NCBI GenBank assembly: GCA_913031125.1
Contig: CAJWFK010000001.1
Location: forward strand, 1 to 64,000
DNA length: 64,000 nt
Source of the DNA: an uncultured Woeseia sp.
GTDB taxonomy: Bacteria; Pseudomonadota; Gammaproteobacteria; Steroidobacterales; Woeseiaceae
Reading direction: 5' to 3'
The notes beneath the pieces are model-generated. The model searched no databases. It was not told where the DNA came from and saw only the letters and a list, made by a program, of their open reading frames with translations. Made by a program: the position numbers and the translations under genes. Below, in pieces: positions 8,885 to 18,247 of this stretch. Within the stretch, counting starts at the first letter, position 1. Each line of letters opens with the position of its first letter.

Positions 8885-9052
8885 AAATCATCCCTTGTCT
8901 ATGTAGAAAAACAATTTTTGAAGTACTTTGTCGCGCATCATAATCGGTTATCTTTTTAAAGGGAACACCCCCCCCAAAACACTGAGAAAAAGAACCTTTG
9001 GACCCATGTTAGACTTCGCCCTTTACAAAACGCAATTAAAAAGGAACTAGCA

Positions 9053-9505
9053 GTGGCACACTGGCTAATGAAATCAGAACCGGATGCATACAGTATCGAC
9101 GAGTTAGAACTCGATGTGCAGGAGCCATGGGACGGCATCAGAAATTACCAGGCCCGTAATATGATGCGGGATAAAATGAAAGTAGGCGATGATGTCTTTT
9201 TTTATCACTCGAGCTGCAAGGTGCCAGCAGTCGTCGGACTAGCAAAAATCGCATCTGCAGCTTATCCAGATCCCACACAATTTGATCCGGAAGCAAAATA
9301 CTATGATCCCAAAAGTTCACCAGACAACCCTCGTTGGATGTTGGTAGAGGTTGCATTCGTTCGTAAAACAAAGCGCGCCATTACGCTTAAAGAGCTTAAA
9401 GCTCATCCGGGATTATCTGATTTCCGTCTAAATATGAGGGGTAACAGACTCTCTATATTCCCTGTGTCTAAAGAGCACTGGGATATCGTGTTGAGTCTTG
9501 AATAA
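9053..9505 (+). CDS. EVE-domain protein
   Basis: A 150-residue protein that is one EVE domain (PUA-like fold), the family of thymocyte nuclear protein 1. It opens with AHWLMKSEPDAYSIDELE and has WDGIRNYQARNMMRDKMKVGD, FYHSSCKVPAVVGLAKI and the C-terminal RLSIFPVSKEHW, all standard. EVE domains are thought to bind modified bases in DNA or RNA; the bacterial role is poorly known. The GTG start at 9053 follows AAGGA and puts the protein at the family N-terminus. The 168-base gap upstream contains an eight-C run (8968-8975) but nothing else recognised. Confidence 0.93.
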   Translation: MAHWLMKSEPDAYSIDELELDVQEPWDGIRNYQARNMMRDKMKVGDDVFFYHSSCKVPAVVGLAKIASAAYPDPTQFDPEAKYYDPKSSPDNPRWMLVEVAFVRKTKRAITLKELKAHPGLSDFRLNMRGNRLSIFPVSKEHWDIVLSLE

Positions 9506-9531
9506 AGCCTAGTGCCAAGGAAATAACTCCG

Positions 9532-10332
9532 ATGCTCCTCGGGATACCAGCTGACTACCCGGCAGAATATGCGCCAGAGGTACTTCATTCGGTGCCCCGA
9601 GCTGATGCAAGGAAGGTGCTAGGTATTGGCCAGGCGCTGCCGTTTCATGGCACAGATATTTGGAATGGATGGGAATTGAGTTGGATTGATTCTAATGGGA
9701 AGCCAACGGTTGGCACCGCGCACTTAACAGTCGATGCAAGCTCCCCAAACATTGTTGAATCTAAATCTCTTAAACTTTATTTGGGATCATTTGCGATGAC
9801 GCAATATCATGGTGTAGCCGATATCGCCAATGTCATTTCAACTGATCTGGAAAACTTAGTTGGATTACCCGTCAAGATAGAAATTTATTGCGGCGCAGAA
9901 CCAACAACCAGTGTACTCTCGACGTTACCCGGGGACTGTGTAGATAATTTTCCGCTTAAGAACGCGGATGACAGTGTCAATGCAAACGCGCTATACGCTG
10001 ACGGTAAAACTGTGGAAGGTGCTTTGAATTCGCACCTGCTCCGCAGTCTCTGTCCGGTTACTAACCAGCCCGATATAGGAAGCGTACTAATACGGTACAA
10101 AGGACCCCGCATAGACCCGTCTTCTTTTCTTAGCTACATCGTGTCTTTTCGAAAACATCATGATTTCCATGAGTCGTGCATAGAGCGGATGTTTATAGAC
10201 ATTAAACGGGTATGCAAAACTGAGAAATTAACTGTGCATGGTTTCTATAACCGCCGTGGTGGCATCGATATCAATCCGTTCAGATCAGATTTTGAAAATA
10301 CACCCCAGCAAATACGCCTTTGGCGCCAATAA
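9532..10332 (+). CDS. queF: NADPH-dependent 7-cyano-7-deazaguanine reductase QueF
   Basis: A 266-residue long-form QueF, close to the 282-residue E. coli type. It reduces preQ0 to preQ1 in queuosine biosynthesis. The N-terminal half carries ESKSLKLYLGSFAMTQ and the C-terminal half the catalytic Cys174 in SLCPVTNQPDIGS with Asp181 after it, then FLSYIVSFRKHHDFHESCIE. The nucleophile forms a thioimide with the nitrile substrate. It follows the EVE gene by 26 bases. The stop is one base from the stop of the convergent ribA-like gene. Confidence 0.96.
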   Translation: MLLGIPADYPAEYAPEVLHSVPRADARKVLGIGQALPFHGTDIWNGWELSWIDSNGKPTVGTAHLTVDASSPNIVESKSLKLYLGSFAMTQYHGVADIANVISTDLENLVGLPVKIEIYCGAEPTTSVLSTLPGDCVDNFPLKNADDSVNANALYADGKTVEGALNSHLLRSLCPVTNQPDIGSVLIRYKGPRIDPSSFLSYIVSFRKHHDFHESCIERMFIDIKRVCKTEKLTVHGFYNRRGGIDINPFRSDFENTPQQIRLWRQ

Positions 10333-10333
10333 A

Positions 10334-11149
10334 TTAGACAATGTCCTTATCGTCTAAGTGATGCCCCCAATCCCGCTTCGCAGCAAGATAGCGTCGATTA
10401 GAATCTCCAACACCACAGATATGTTTTACTCGCGTTACCTTGGATACACCCATGGCTCGTAAATCTTCCAACTTTTTAGGGTTATTGGTTAAAAGTCTAA
10501 AAGGCTTATCACCAACAAAATACCGAATCAGTGAGGCTGCATCACTAAAATCACGTGAATCGTCCGGTAACCCAAGTGAACGATTAGCCTGATAGGTGTT
10601 TTCGCCAGCATCTTGGAGTACGTAAGTTGCTGCCTTTGCCCAAAGACCTATTCCCCGTCCTTCATGGCCCGACATGTAAACAATCATGCCACCACTATCA
10701 TCAGCCGATATTTTCTCAAGTGAAGAAATCAGCTGCGGCCCACACTCACAGCGCCCAGAACCAAACACATCGCCTGTCAGGCAACTTGAATGTACTCTCA
10801 CTAACGGCTCTTCCCATTCATCCGGGTTCCCTATAACCAGCACGCTATTGACCGCCATCGAATCCGACATCATTGCAAACGACTGCTGTCCGTCCTCCTC
10901 ACGTAAGTCATCCGCGAGTTCAGTCGCCTTAAATAATTCTGTGTGTCGGACGCTCGCGTACCAATCAACTAAGTAACTCTCACTCTCAACTTGCAGGGGC
11001 AACGCTATAGGCCCCAAAATGTTAAGAGATCTTTCCCCTTCTTCTGGTTCTGAAGCTGGATCTGCCAATTTACCCTTGGCATCGATACGGACTAGCTTTC
11101 CCTGAGAAATCAAGCGATGACGAACAGTAGGATCTATATAAGTAAACAT
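10334..11149 (-). CDS. ribA: GTP cyclohydrolase II (RibA), long divergent form
   Basis: A 271-residue GTP cyclohydrolase II, which opens GTP to the first riboflavin pyrimidine. Zinc ligands are Cys123, Cys134 and Cys136 (VHSSCLTGDVFGSGRCECG); the GTP-binding HEGRGIGLW and RLLTNNPKKLEDL motifs follow. It is some 70 residues longer than E. coli RibA, mostly before the zinc site, and has EGRGIGLWAK where E. coli has EGRNIGLLNK. There is no DHBP synthase (RibB) domain. The C-terminal tail WGHHLDDKDIV is standard in type. It stands alone, downstream of fghA by 127 bases. A diverged RibA homologue of other function remains possible. Confidence 0.85.
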   Translation of the reverse strand: MFTYIDPTVRHRLISQGKLVRIDAKGKLADPASEPEEGERSLNILGPIALPLQVESESYLVDWYASVRHTELFKATELADDLREEDGQQSFAMMSDSMAVNSVLVIGNPDEWEEPLVRVHSSCLTGDVFGSGRCECGPQLISSLEKISADDSGGMIVYMSGHEGRGIGLWAKAATYVLQDAGENTYQANRSLGLPDDSRDFSDAASLIRYFVGDKPFRLLTNNPKKLEDLRAMGVSKVTRVKHICGVGDSNRRYLAAKRDWGHHLDDKDIV

Positions 11150-11276
11150 AGGATGAGACTAACAGTTCAAAGATGCTTGAGAAACACGTAATGATCCTAG
11201 CAACGATTGTGAACGTAAATATTCTTGATCAAAAATTTAAGCAAAGAATATCGGTTACGTCAGATCCGAGCACAAA

Positions 11277-12128
11277 TCAAGCCCGCAGTATATCCGCATG
11301 ATGCCTTATATGATCTTCGATAAACGAAGAAATGAAATAATAACCATGATCGTAGCCCTTATGTCGTCGAAGTTTAAGATCGAGGCCACGCTCTTTACAA
11401 GCTTCTTCGAGGAGGTGCGGGTGGAGTTCATCTTTCAGGAACTGGTCATCCAATCCCTGATCAACCAGGACTGGAGAAGATGGCATAGCCTGCAGTGATT
11501 TTATAACTTCACACGAATCATATTCAGCCCAATCATCTTGATTACCGCCCAGATAATTGCCAAGTGCTTTTTGCCCCCAAGGACAATTTATGGGGCTACA
11601 AATAGGAGAAAATGCCGAGATTGATTGATATGCGTCCAAGTTCCTGAGTCCTATCGTCAGGGCTCCGTGTCCACCCATCGAATGTCCGAAAATACCCTGG
11701 CGATCAAGATCAGCTGGAAAATTATTTGCCACCACCTCTGGTAATTCTTTCGATACGTAATCGAACATGTTGTAATTCTGATGCCACGGGGTCTCAGTGG
11801 CATTCACATAAAACCCGGCCCCGAGTCCGAAATCCCAGGATCCTTCGGGATCATCTGGCACATTTTCACCGCGTGGACTTGTATCCGGGGCAATAAGCAT
11901 GATGCCCAATTCAGATGCAATTCGCTGCCCTCCTGCCTTTATCATGAATGTTTCTTCACTGCACGTTAGTCCGGCTAACCACGTAACCACAGGCACCGGA
12001 CCGGCGACAGCTTGTGATGGAACAAAAACAGCAAATTGCATATCGCAGTTATTTACATTTGACCAATGGCGATAAAATCCCATTCCGCCACCAAAACAAC
12101 CATGTTCACTTAGAGTAGTAATGCTCAT
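11277..12128 (-). CDS. S-formylglutathione hydrolase
   Basis: A 283-residue alpha/beta hydrolase (esterase D family) that splits S-formylglutathione to formate and glutathione in formaldehyde detoxification. The nucleophile is Ser150 in GIFGHSMGGHGAL; the oxyanion region LAGLTCSEETF and the C-terminal RRHKGYDHGYYFISSFIEDH with the catalytic His are standard. Its start codon touches the stop of fabB, so it is probably translated from the same message. A glutathione-dependent formaldehyde dehydrogenase is not in the window. Amine oxidation elsewhere in this window could be one formaldehyde source, but that link is only a guess. Confidence 0.94.
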   Translation of the reverse strand: MSITTLSEHGCFGGGMGFYRHWSNVNNCDMQFAVFVPSQAVAGPVPVVTWLAGLTCSEETFMIKAGGQRIASELGIMLIAPDTSPRGENVPDDPEGSWDFGLGAGFYVNATETPWHQNYNMFDYVSKELPEVVANNFPADLDRQGIFGHSMGGHGALTIGLRNLDAYQSISAFSPICSPINCPWGQKALGNYLGGNQDDWAEYDSCEVIKSLQAMPSSPVLVDQGLDDQFLKDELHPHLLEEACKERGLDLKLRRHKGYDHGYYFISSFIEDHIRHHADILRA

Positions 12129-13343
12129 TTATATTTGCTTTTGCAGTATTAGCGTGGCGTTTGTTCCACCAAAACCAAAGCTATTGGTCATTGCGACATT
12201 AATGCCCGCATCATCAATGGTTTCTGTAACCAGAGGCATCCCGTCCGCAGCCGGATCGAGATCATCAACATTGATTGAAGGCGCGACAAAATTATGCTTC
12301 AACATCAGCATACAGTGTATTGCCTCTTGAACACCGGTTGCTCCCAACGAATGTCCACAAAGAGATTTAGTGGATGCAAAATGCGGAATTGCCTCGCCAA
12401 ATACCTGACGAATTGCCTCAAGTTCCTTTACATCGCCAACCGGCGTACTGGTACCATGTGTATTGATATAATCAACGTCCGAATCAACTGTAGACATTGC
12501 CAACTGCATACAGCGGACAGCGCCCTCACCGCTCGGTGCCACCATATCGTTTCCGTCAGAGGTTGCGCCGTAGCCTACAATCTCAGCATAGATTTCAGCA
12601 CCGCGCGCTTTAGCATGCTCCAATTCCTCAACAACAACCATGCCAGCGCCTGCTGAAATAACAAACCCATCCCTATTCTGATCATAGGTGCGGGATGCAG
12701 TTTCCGGGCTATCGTTATATTTGGTCGATAACGCACCCATCGCGTCGAAAAGACTTGCAAGTGTCCAATGCTCTTCCTCACCACCACCAGCGAAAACGAC
12801 GTCTTGCTTTCCCAACTGGATCTGCTCAACAGCAGCTCCTATGCAGTGTGCGCTAGTAGCGCAGGCGGATGTTATCGATAAATTAACTCCCTTAATCTTA
12901 AAAGGAGTGGCCAAACATGCTGAAACTGTGCTGCCCATTGTTCTCGGCACCATGTAAGGACCAATCCGCCGGACCCCTTTTTCGCGTAAAATGTCAGCAC
13001 TCGACACAATGTTAGCGCTTGATGCACCACCTGATGCGGCAATCAAACCAGTTCGGGGATTTGAGACATCACTTTCTTCCAAACCAGAGTCAGAAATTGC
13101 CTGCTCCATGGCGATATATGCATATGCGGCAGCATTACCCATAAACCGAAACACTTTTCGGTCGATGCACTCCTTAGGATCCAGAGTTATCTGTCCACTC
13201 ACCTGACTCCGCAGCCCCATCTCTTCAAAAGACTCGTTAAAGCTGATTCCTGACCTCCCAGCAAACAAGGAATCGACTACTTCATCCTGTGAATTACCAA
13301 GACATGAAACCACGCCCATTCCTGTGATAACTGCACGACGCAC
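12129..13343 (-). CDS. fabB: 3-oxoacyl-ACP synthase I FabB
   Basis: A 404-residue condensing enzyme for chain elongation, needed for unsaturated fatty acids. The nucleophile is Cys161 in [10 protein letters not shown]; the two catalytic histidines are in [11 protein letters not shown] and [14 protein letters not shown]. The N-terminal [16 protein letters not shown] and the C-terminal [15 protein letters not shown] are classic KAS I/II. Placement directly after fabA (8-base gap) marks it as FabB rather than FabF. The fabA-fabB-fghA genes appear to form one transcript. Confidence 0.96.
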   Translation of the reverse strand: MRRAVITGMGVVSCLGNSQDEVVDSLFAGRSGISFNESFEEMGLRSQVSGQITLDPKECIDRKVFRFMGNAAAYAYIAMEQAISDSGLEESDVSNPRTGLIAASGGASSANIVSSADILREKGVRRIGPYMVPRTMGSTVSACLATPFKIKGVNLSITSACATSAHCIGAAVEQIQLGKQDVVFAGGGEEEHWTLASLFDAMGALSTKYNDSPETASRTYDQNRDGFVISAGAGMVVVEELEHAKARGAEIYAEIVGYGATSDGNDMVAPSGEGAVRCMQLAMSTVDSDVDYINTHGTSTPVGDVKELEAIRQVFGEAIPHFASTKSLCGHSLGATGVQEAIHCMLMLKHNFVAPSINVDDLDPAADGMPLVTETIDDAGINVAMTNSFGFGGTNATLILQKQI

Positions 13344-13351
13344 GATAACTC

Positions 13352-13909
13352 CTAGAAATTGTCTGTGGAAGTAAATAGCCCGACCCGAAGGTCTTGGGCT
13401 TCGTATATTTGACGCCCGTCAACTGAAACGGTGCCATCCGCAATCGCCAATATTAACTTACGAGTAATCATTCGTTTAATATGTAAATGAAACTGTACTA
13501 ATTTTGAATTTGGCAATATTTGTCCTGAAAATTTGACTCGCCCGGCACCGAGGGCACGACCACGGCCAAGTGACCCAGACCAAACCAGATAAAAACCAAC
13601 CAACTGCCATAACGCATCGAGCCCAAGGCAACCCGGCATTACCGGATCACCGTGGAAGTGACTTTTAAAAAACCACATATCAGGATGAATATCGAGTTCT
13701 GCGATAATTTCTCCCTTATCGTATTTACCTCCGCTATTAACAATCCGTGTTATTCGGTCGGTCATCAGCATATCGGGTAAGGGGAGCCTGCCACTTTCCG
13801 GATCAAATAGCTCTCCGCGCGCGCATTGCAGCAACTCCTCATAACTGTAGGAGGTCTTGCGGCCCGGGGGGCAATCTTCCGAACTTAACGTCGCATTAGA
13901 TTGAGTCAT
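13352..13909 (-). CDS. fabA: 3-hydroxydecanoyl-ACP dehydratase/isomerase FabA
   Basis: A 185-residue hotdog enzyme that dehydrates 3-hydroxydecanoyl-ACP and isomerises the trans-2 product to cis-3, the branch point for unsaturated fatty acids. The catalytic His is in [13 protein letters not shown] and the Asp in [15 protein letters not shown]. It is slightly longer than E. coli FabA (172) by an N-terminal extension. It is first in the fabA-fabB run. The 164 bases upstream, up to the end of paaE, hold a small hairpin and presumably the promoter; I could not identify a FabR or FadR site. Confidence 0.96.
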   Translation of the reverse strand: MTQSNATLSSEDCPPGRKTSYSYEELLQCARGELFDPESGRLPLPDMLMTDRITRIVNSGGKYDKGEIIAELDIHPDMWFFKSHFHGDPVMPGCLGLDALWQLVGFYLVWSGSLGRGRALGAGRVKFSGQILPNSKLVQFHLHIKRMITRKLILAIADGTVSVDGRQIYEAQDLRVGLFTSTDNF

Positions 13910-14033
13910 ATGCTCCAGCGCAGATTAGGATATATCTTTAAAGTACAACTTCTGGGTAAGCCCAAGGTAGTGTGACATTTTACCGGACAAGGGCTTTGAC
14001 TGCTCGACATTCGTTGGAAAGACCGTATCCCTG

Positions 14034-14048
14034 TGCTGCGGTGCAGCA
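14034..14048. other. Small perfect hairpin between paaE and fabA
   Basis: TGCTGC and GCAGCA pair perfectly around a three-base loop. It lies just beyond the paaE stop codon, between the end of the paa operon and the fabA promoter region. It has no T-run on either strand, so it is not a standard intrinsic terminator; it might slow polymerase or be chance. Confidence 0.3.
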
Positions 14049-14073
14049 AAGGCTACTGGAAACGGCAAAGTAA

Positions 14074-15150
14074 TCATGTCTCATCATAATCGATCGTAAG
14101 TTTACTACTCACGGGTCGAGCCTGACAGGCTAAAACAAATCCCTTTTCCACCTCCCATGGCTCCAAACCATGATTCGTGGCCATGCGAGCTTCGCCAGAC
14201 CGCACGTAAGTGCGGCAAGTTGCACAAACTCCACCCCTACAAGAGAAAGGCAAAACAATCCCCTCCACAGCCGCAGCATCAACCAAGTTATCTGGTCCAT
14301 CAGCTGCCATTTCAAAAGATTTTTTATGGCCATCCATTATTACCTCAACCAATGAACCTTTTTTGTTAGCAGGTGCCTTTGGTATCAATTGTTGGGTTTT
14401 TCGATTTACTAACGCTCCGTACCGCTCGATAAGGAATAGGCTTTCATCTACATTTTCGCTAACGAGTGCCTGCTTGACCCCATTCAACATCGTGCCAGGC
14501 CCGCATATATACACCTCGTCTGGAATCATCTTTTTACAAAAAGCTTTATAAAGTTGAGTAACTTTTAATTTATCCAGACGACCACTAAATATCTCTAATT
14601 CCTGGTCCTCTTGGCTAAACAAAAAATAAAGCTGCAATCTTCCCGGAAAACGATTTTTTAACGCTTGAAGATCCTCAATAAACATGGTTGTACTCTGCAT
14701 ACGATTACCGTAGAAAAGTACAAACCGGCTTTCCGGCTCGTTTTCGAGCATAGTTCGCATAATCGATAAAATTGGCGTGATGCCGCTACCCGCAGCGAAA
14801 GCTATCCGAACTTTGGCTTTTTGTGGGTCTGGTACAGCATGAAATCGGCCTACCGGCGGCATAGCCTCAAGATGATCACCAATTTTTAAATTGCTCTGTA
14901 GAAACTCGGAAAACTTCCCGCCGGGCTGCACCCGAATGCCAAAAATCAAAGGTGTCTCACCAGGTACCGAAGAGATGCTATAGGTGCGCCGAACCAATTT
15001 ACCATCGATAGAAAGCTGTATTGGAAGATGCTGGCCAGATTTGAAAACAAATACTTCTCGCAAATTTTCAGGAACATTCAAAGCAATACGAAGCGAGTCG
15101 GATGTTTCACTAACTACGCTAGCAACCGTCAAAGTATGATATTTATGCAT
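14074..15150 (-). CDS. paaE: Phenylacetyl-CoA epoxidase reductase subunit PaaE
   Basis: A 358-residue flavoprotein reductase that passes electrons from NADPH to the PaaABC di-iron epoxidase. The N-terminal ferredoxin-reductase domain has the FAD motif RRTYSIS and the NADPH site AFAAGSGITPILS; the C-terminal plant-type 2Fe-2S domain has SCRGGVCATCRTY and a fourth Cys in LACQA. Last gene of the leftward run paaX-I-A-B-C-D-E, 32 bases after paaD. Confidence 0.95.
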   Translation of the reverse strand: MHKYHTLTVASVVSETSDSLRIALNVPENLREVFVFKSGQHLPIQLSIDGKLVRRTYSISSVPGETPLIFGIRVQPGGKFSEFLQSNLKIGDHLEAMPPVGRFHAVPDPQKAKVRIAFAAGSGITPILSIMRTMLENEPESRFVLFYGNRMQSTTMFIEDLQALKNRFPGRLQLYFLFSQEDQELEIFSGRLDKLKVTQLYKAFCKKMIPDEVYICGPGTMLNGVKQALVSENVDESLFLIERYGALVNRKTQQLIPKAPANKKGSLVEVIMDGHKKSFEMAADGPDNLVDAAAVEGIVLPFSCRGGVCATCRTYVRSGEARMATNHGLEPWEVEKGFVLACQARPVSSKLTIDYDET

Positions 15151-15182
15151 AAATCTGAAATCTTTTTATTTATTGCGATACG

Positions 15183-15686
15183 CTATATGCATTTGAAATA
15201 TTCGAAAGGCTCCAAACACTCTTCGCATTTATAAGAAGCCTTACAGGCGGTCGACCCAAATTCACTGACAAGTGTCGTTTGAAACTCGGCACAACGAGGG
15301 CACTGCACAACTGTGGTCTGCAAAAGTTGCCATTTACTCGCAGCACCGACCGGCGGCGCAATCCCATATACACTGAGCTTTTTTCTTCCAACATCAGTAA
15401 TCCAATCAGTTGTCCAAGGCGGGGAAAGTATTCTCTTTATGGTTACGCTTTCTATCCCCTCACTTCGCAACTTCGTGAGAATACTCTGTTCAATTACCTC
15501 GGTTGCCGGGCAACCCGAATATGTCGGCGATACTTCTATTTCGACCGCAGAGTCAACCACACAAACTTTACGTACCATACCGAGATCAACAACACTGACC
15601 GCAGGTATCTCAGGATCAGGAACGCCTTCGAGCCAATTCCAAATTCTCTCTTCCTCGGTCATTAAGCTATTTTTGGTGACTACCAT
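15183..15686 (-). CDS. paaD: Phenylacetyl-CoA epoxidase assembly protein PaaD
   Basis: A 167-residue protein with an N-terminal DUF59/MIP18 domain (RIWNWLEGVPDPEIPAVSV) and a C-terminal zinc-ribbon-like Cys cluster (CPRC near residue 133, then Cys at TACKASYKCEECL and the last FKC). PaaD is needed for an active epoxidase, probably in Fe-S cluster supply. Its start overlaps the end of paaC by seven bases, so the two are translationally coupled. Confidence 0.94.
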   Translation of the reverse strand: MVVTKNSLMTEEERIWNWLEGVPDPEIPAVSVVDLGMVRKVCVVDSAVEIEVSPTYSGCPATEVIEQSILTKLRSEGIESVTIKRILSPPWTTDWITDVGRKKLSVYGIAPPVGAASKWQLLQTTVVQCPRCAEFQTTLVSEFGSTACKASYKCEECLEPFEYFKCI

Positions 15687-16438
15687 GTCAGTCCCGGGTA
15701 AGTTCTCTGCATATATTGCATTTCCTTAATCAAGGGTTCGAAATGGTCAGTATGTCTTCCGGAGCGTCCTCCATTATGCATGGGCCGATCAACTGGAATC
15801 GCAAGCCTTGCCTCCTTGAGCAGGCTAGAAATACTAGCTTTCCATTGCTTTTTTAGGTTACTAAGCTTGGGGCCATTAAATTGATCACGGATAATCTGAT
15901 CAACTTCGTCACCTTCAAACATTTCACCTGTGAAGTGCCAAAGTGCCTCGAGCGAGGCCTGCGCTTTTGCTCCGCTCTCTTTGGTGCCATCACCTAAACG
16001 AATAAGCCATTGAGAATTATGTCGCAGATGATAACGAATCTCCCTGATCGCAAGCGCTGCAATTTCAGCAAGTCGCGCATGGTTACATCGTGTCAGGGCA
16101 TCGAGCTGAGAATGATAGAACTCCTCAAATAACACGGACCGCACAATGGTATCGCCAAAGTGGCCATTGGGCTGTTCGATTAGCAAGAGATTACAAAACT
16201 CTGCTTCGGTCCGCTTAAACGCGAAATCGTCTTCCATTCGTCCTTTACCTTCCAACTCACCAGCATAGGAGTAGAGCATGCGTGCCTGCCCAAAGTAGTC
16301 GAGGGAAAAATTCGCATTCGCAATTTCCTCTTCCAGTTCTGGTCCATGAGCGACAAGTTCGACTAGCCGCTGACCAAGAATCAACGCATTATCTCCAAGT
16401 CGTAATATATACCGGAGCAGTGCTTCTTCTTTCGTCAT
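15680..16438 (-). CDS. paaC: Phenylacetyl-CoA epoxidase structural subunit PaaC
   Basis: A 252-residue ferritin-like subunit that pairs with PaaA to hold the epoxidase together. It has the PaaC start (LLRYILRLGDNALILGQRL) and the helices LDYFGQARMLYSYA, LFEEFYHSQLDAL and EIRYHLRHNSQWLIRLGDG. It ends in YMQRTYPGLTW as usual. It lies 12 bases after paaB and overlaps paaD. Confidence 0.95.
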   Translation of the reverse strand: MTKEEALLRYILRLGDNALILGQRLVELVAHGPELEEEIANANFSLDYFGQARMLYSYAGELEGKGRMEDDFAFKRTEAEFCNLLLIEQPNGHFGDTIVRSVLFEEFYHSQLDALTRCNHARLAEIAALAIREIRYHLRHNSQWLIRLGDGTKESGAKAQASLEALWHFTGEMFEGDEVDQIIRDQFNGPKLSNLKKQWKASISSLLKEARLAIPVDRPMHNGGRSGRHTDHFEPLIKEMQYMQRTYPGLTW

Positions 16439-16450
16439 TTCATCGGCAAA

Positions 16451-16747
16451 CTAAATATTTTCAACACCATCCGGAACCTCATAAAAGGTCGGATGCCGGT
16501 AGATCTTATCCTTAGCAGGTTCGAATAAGGATTCTGTTTCCGCAGGGTCCGAAGCCATAATATCCTTGGATTTGACGACCCAAATGCTTACGCCCTCATT
16601 ACGACGAGTGTATACGTCACGGGCATGATCAATTGCCATTTGACCATCAGCCGCATGCACACTACCTGCATGCCTGTGACTTAATCCAGATTTAGTACGG
16701 ATAAAAACTTCGTAAAGCGGCCAATCATCGTCCATTATTTCCCCCAC
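16451..16747 (-). CDS. paaB: Phenylacetyl-CoA epoxidase subunit PaaB
   Basis: A 98-residue subunit of the epoxidase that bridges PaaAC dimers. It reads as a standard PaaB: YEVFIRTKSGLSHRHAGSVH at the N-terminus, DVYTRRNEGVSIWVV in the middle, KIYRHPTFYEVPDGV at the end. It starts four bases after paaA, so expression is tightly coupled. Confidence 0.95.
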   Translation of the reverse strand: MGEIMDDDWPLYEVFIRTKSGLSHRHAGSVHAADGQMAIDHARDVYTRRNEGVSIWVVKSKDIMASDPAETESLFEPAKDKIYRHPTFYEVPDGVENI

Positions 16748-16751
16748 TTTG

Positions 16752-17744
16752 CTAAGCCACAGCTTTTGCGACTTGTTTTTGAGCGTATGCTTGCGCAGCT
16801 TTTCTCACCCAGGACCCATTCTCATGGGCATCGGTTCGAGTTTTGATCCGTTCAACATTGCATGGTCCATTTCCGGCAATGACGTCAAAAAACTCCTGCC
16901 AATTGATATCACCAAACTCATAATGGCCTGCATCATCGTTGTATTTGAGCTTCTCATCCGGAACCTCAAGACCAAGAAACTCTGCCTGTGGCACCGTAAT
17001 ATCGACAAACCTTTGTCGAAGCTCATCATTGGTAAAACGTTTTATTTTCCAGGCCATAGATTGAGCTGAGTGTTTAGAATCCCTATCGCTGGGACCAAAC
17101 ATCATAAGCGATGGCCACCACCAACGATCTAGTGCATCCTGAGCCATCGCTTTTTGTTCATCGCTGCCACGGCACAGTTCGACCATAATTTCGTATCCTT
17201 GTCTTTGATGAAAACTTTCTTCCTTACAAATTCGAATCATTGCACGAGAATACGGCCCATAAGAGCAGCGACAGATTGGTATCTGGTTGATAAGCGCCGC
17301 ACCATCGACAAGCCAGCCAATCGCACCCACATCAGCCCATGTAGGAGTAGGATAGTTAAAAATGCTGGAATATTTAGCCGTACCTGTAAGCAATTGATCA
17401 ACCATTGCATTACGCGATACACCAAGTGTCTCAGCGGCACCATACAAATAAAGACCATGTCCAGCCTCATCTTGGACCTTAGCTACAAGAATCGCCTTAC
17501 GCCGCAGCGTTGGTGCTCTTGTCAACCAATTACCTTCTGGCTGCATACCAATAATTTCGGAATGTGCATGCTGTGAAATCTGACGAACCAAGGTGTGCCG
17601 ATAAGCATCCGGCATCCAATCCTTTGCCTCTACTTTACCTTCGGCATCAATACGCGATTGGAACATTGCAAGCTCCTTCGAATCAGCAGTCGCACCAGGG
17701 AGCCAATCATCGTCATTGTTTTCGTTCTGCTCTTGAGTGTGCAT
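16752..17744 (-). CDS. paaA: Phenylacetyl-CoA epoxidase catalytic subunit PaaA
   Basis: The di-iron catalytic subunit that adds one oxygen atom to the ring of phenylacetyl-CoA. Ferritin-like helices carry the metal ligands in [27 protein letters not shown] (Glu-x-x-His) and [13 protein letters not shown] (second Glu-x-x-His). I set the start at ATG 17744 ([11 protein letters not shown]), giving 330 residues; a TTG at 17768 adds eight residues that look unlike the family. The gap to paaI is 72 bases, enough for a second promoter. Confidence 0.95.
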   Translation of the reverse strand: MHTQEQNENNDDDWLPGATADSKELAMFQSRIDAEGKVEAKDWMPDAYRHTLVRQISQHAHSEIIGMQPEGNWLTRAPTLRRKAILVAKVQDEAGHGLYLYGAAETLGVSRNAMVDQLLTGTAKYSSIFNYPTPTWADVGAIGWLVDGAALINQIPICRCSYGPYSRAMIRICKEESFHQRQGYEIMVELCRGSDEQKAMAQDALDRWWWPSLMMFGPSDRDSKHSAQSMAWKIKRFTNDELRQRFVDITVPQAEFLGLEVPDEKLKYNDDAGHYEFGDINWQEFFDVIAGNGPCNVERIKTRTDAHENGSWVRKAAQAYAQKQVAKAVA

Positions 17745-17816
17745 TAGACACCATAATTGCAAGGACAACCAAATGTGTCACATATTTTTTATTTTTTCAA
17801 TATTTTATGTATCGAA

Positions 17817-18236
17817 TTAGAGTATGGGCTCCTGGGTCGCATAAGACCTCCCACGAAAAATAGCAATCAACTGCCCCTTGTGGTTGCTGACTTGCACATC
17901 ATAAATGCCTGTCCTACCACCTCGGTGAAATTCGGTGGCAGTTGCCACTAGTTCGTCACCTAAAAGACCCGGGCGAACGAAATCTATAGAAGCAGAAGCT
18001 GCCAAAGTTATCCGGTTATACGTGTTGCATGCAAATGCAAATGCAGTGTCAGCCAGAGTAAATATATAGCCCCCATGACATACATCATGGCCATTAACCA
18101 TATTGCTTTTCACTTCCAGAAAAGCTACTGCAGACCCTTGATTTTTAACCTTAATTTGTATACCCAAATCCTGAGACGCTAAATCGTTCTCCCACATCTT
18201 TTTGCAGCATTTGCCCGCAATTTCTGCTTCGTTCAT
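17817..18236 (-). CDS. paaI: Hydroxyphenylacetyl-CoA thioesterase PaaI
   Basis: A 139-residue hotdog thioesterase. The active-site segment DVCHGGYIFTLADTAFAFAC with its Asp-containing helix matches PaaI, which rescues CoA from ring-hydroxylated dead-end products of the pathway. It sits between paaX (11-base gap) and paaA, in the same orientation. It is clearly more PaaI-like than the hotdog gene at 5213. Confidence 0.93.
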   Translation of the reverse strand: MNEAEIAGKCCKKMWENDLASQDLGIQIKVKNQGSAVAFLEVKSNMVNGHDVCHGGYIFTLADTAFAFACNTYNRITLAASASIDFVRPGLLGDELVATATEFHRGGRTGIYDVQVSNHKGQLIAIFRGRSYATQEPIL

Positions 18237-18247
18237 CCGAGATCCTT

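Noticed and set aside
14034-14048. The hairpin after paaE as an intrinsic terminator.
   Set aside because: No T-run follows on either strand and the stem is only six pairs; listed only as a hairpin.
15279-15729. Two overlapping plus-strand open frames of about 130 codons across paaD.
   Set aside because: They are antisense to paaD, whose DUF59 and zinc-ribbon motifs are clear; no independent support.
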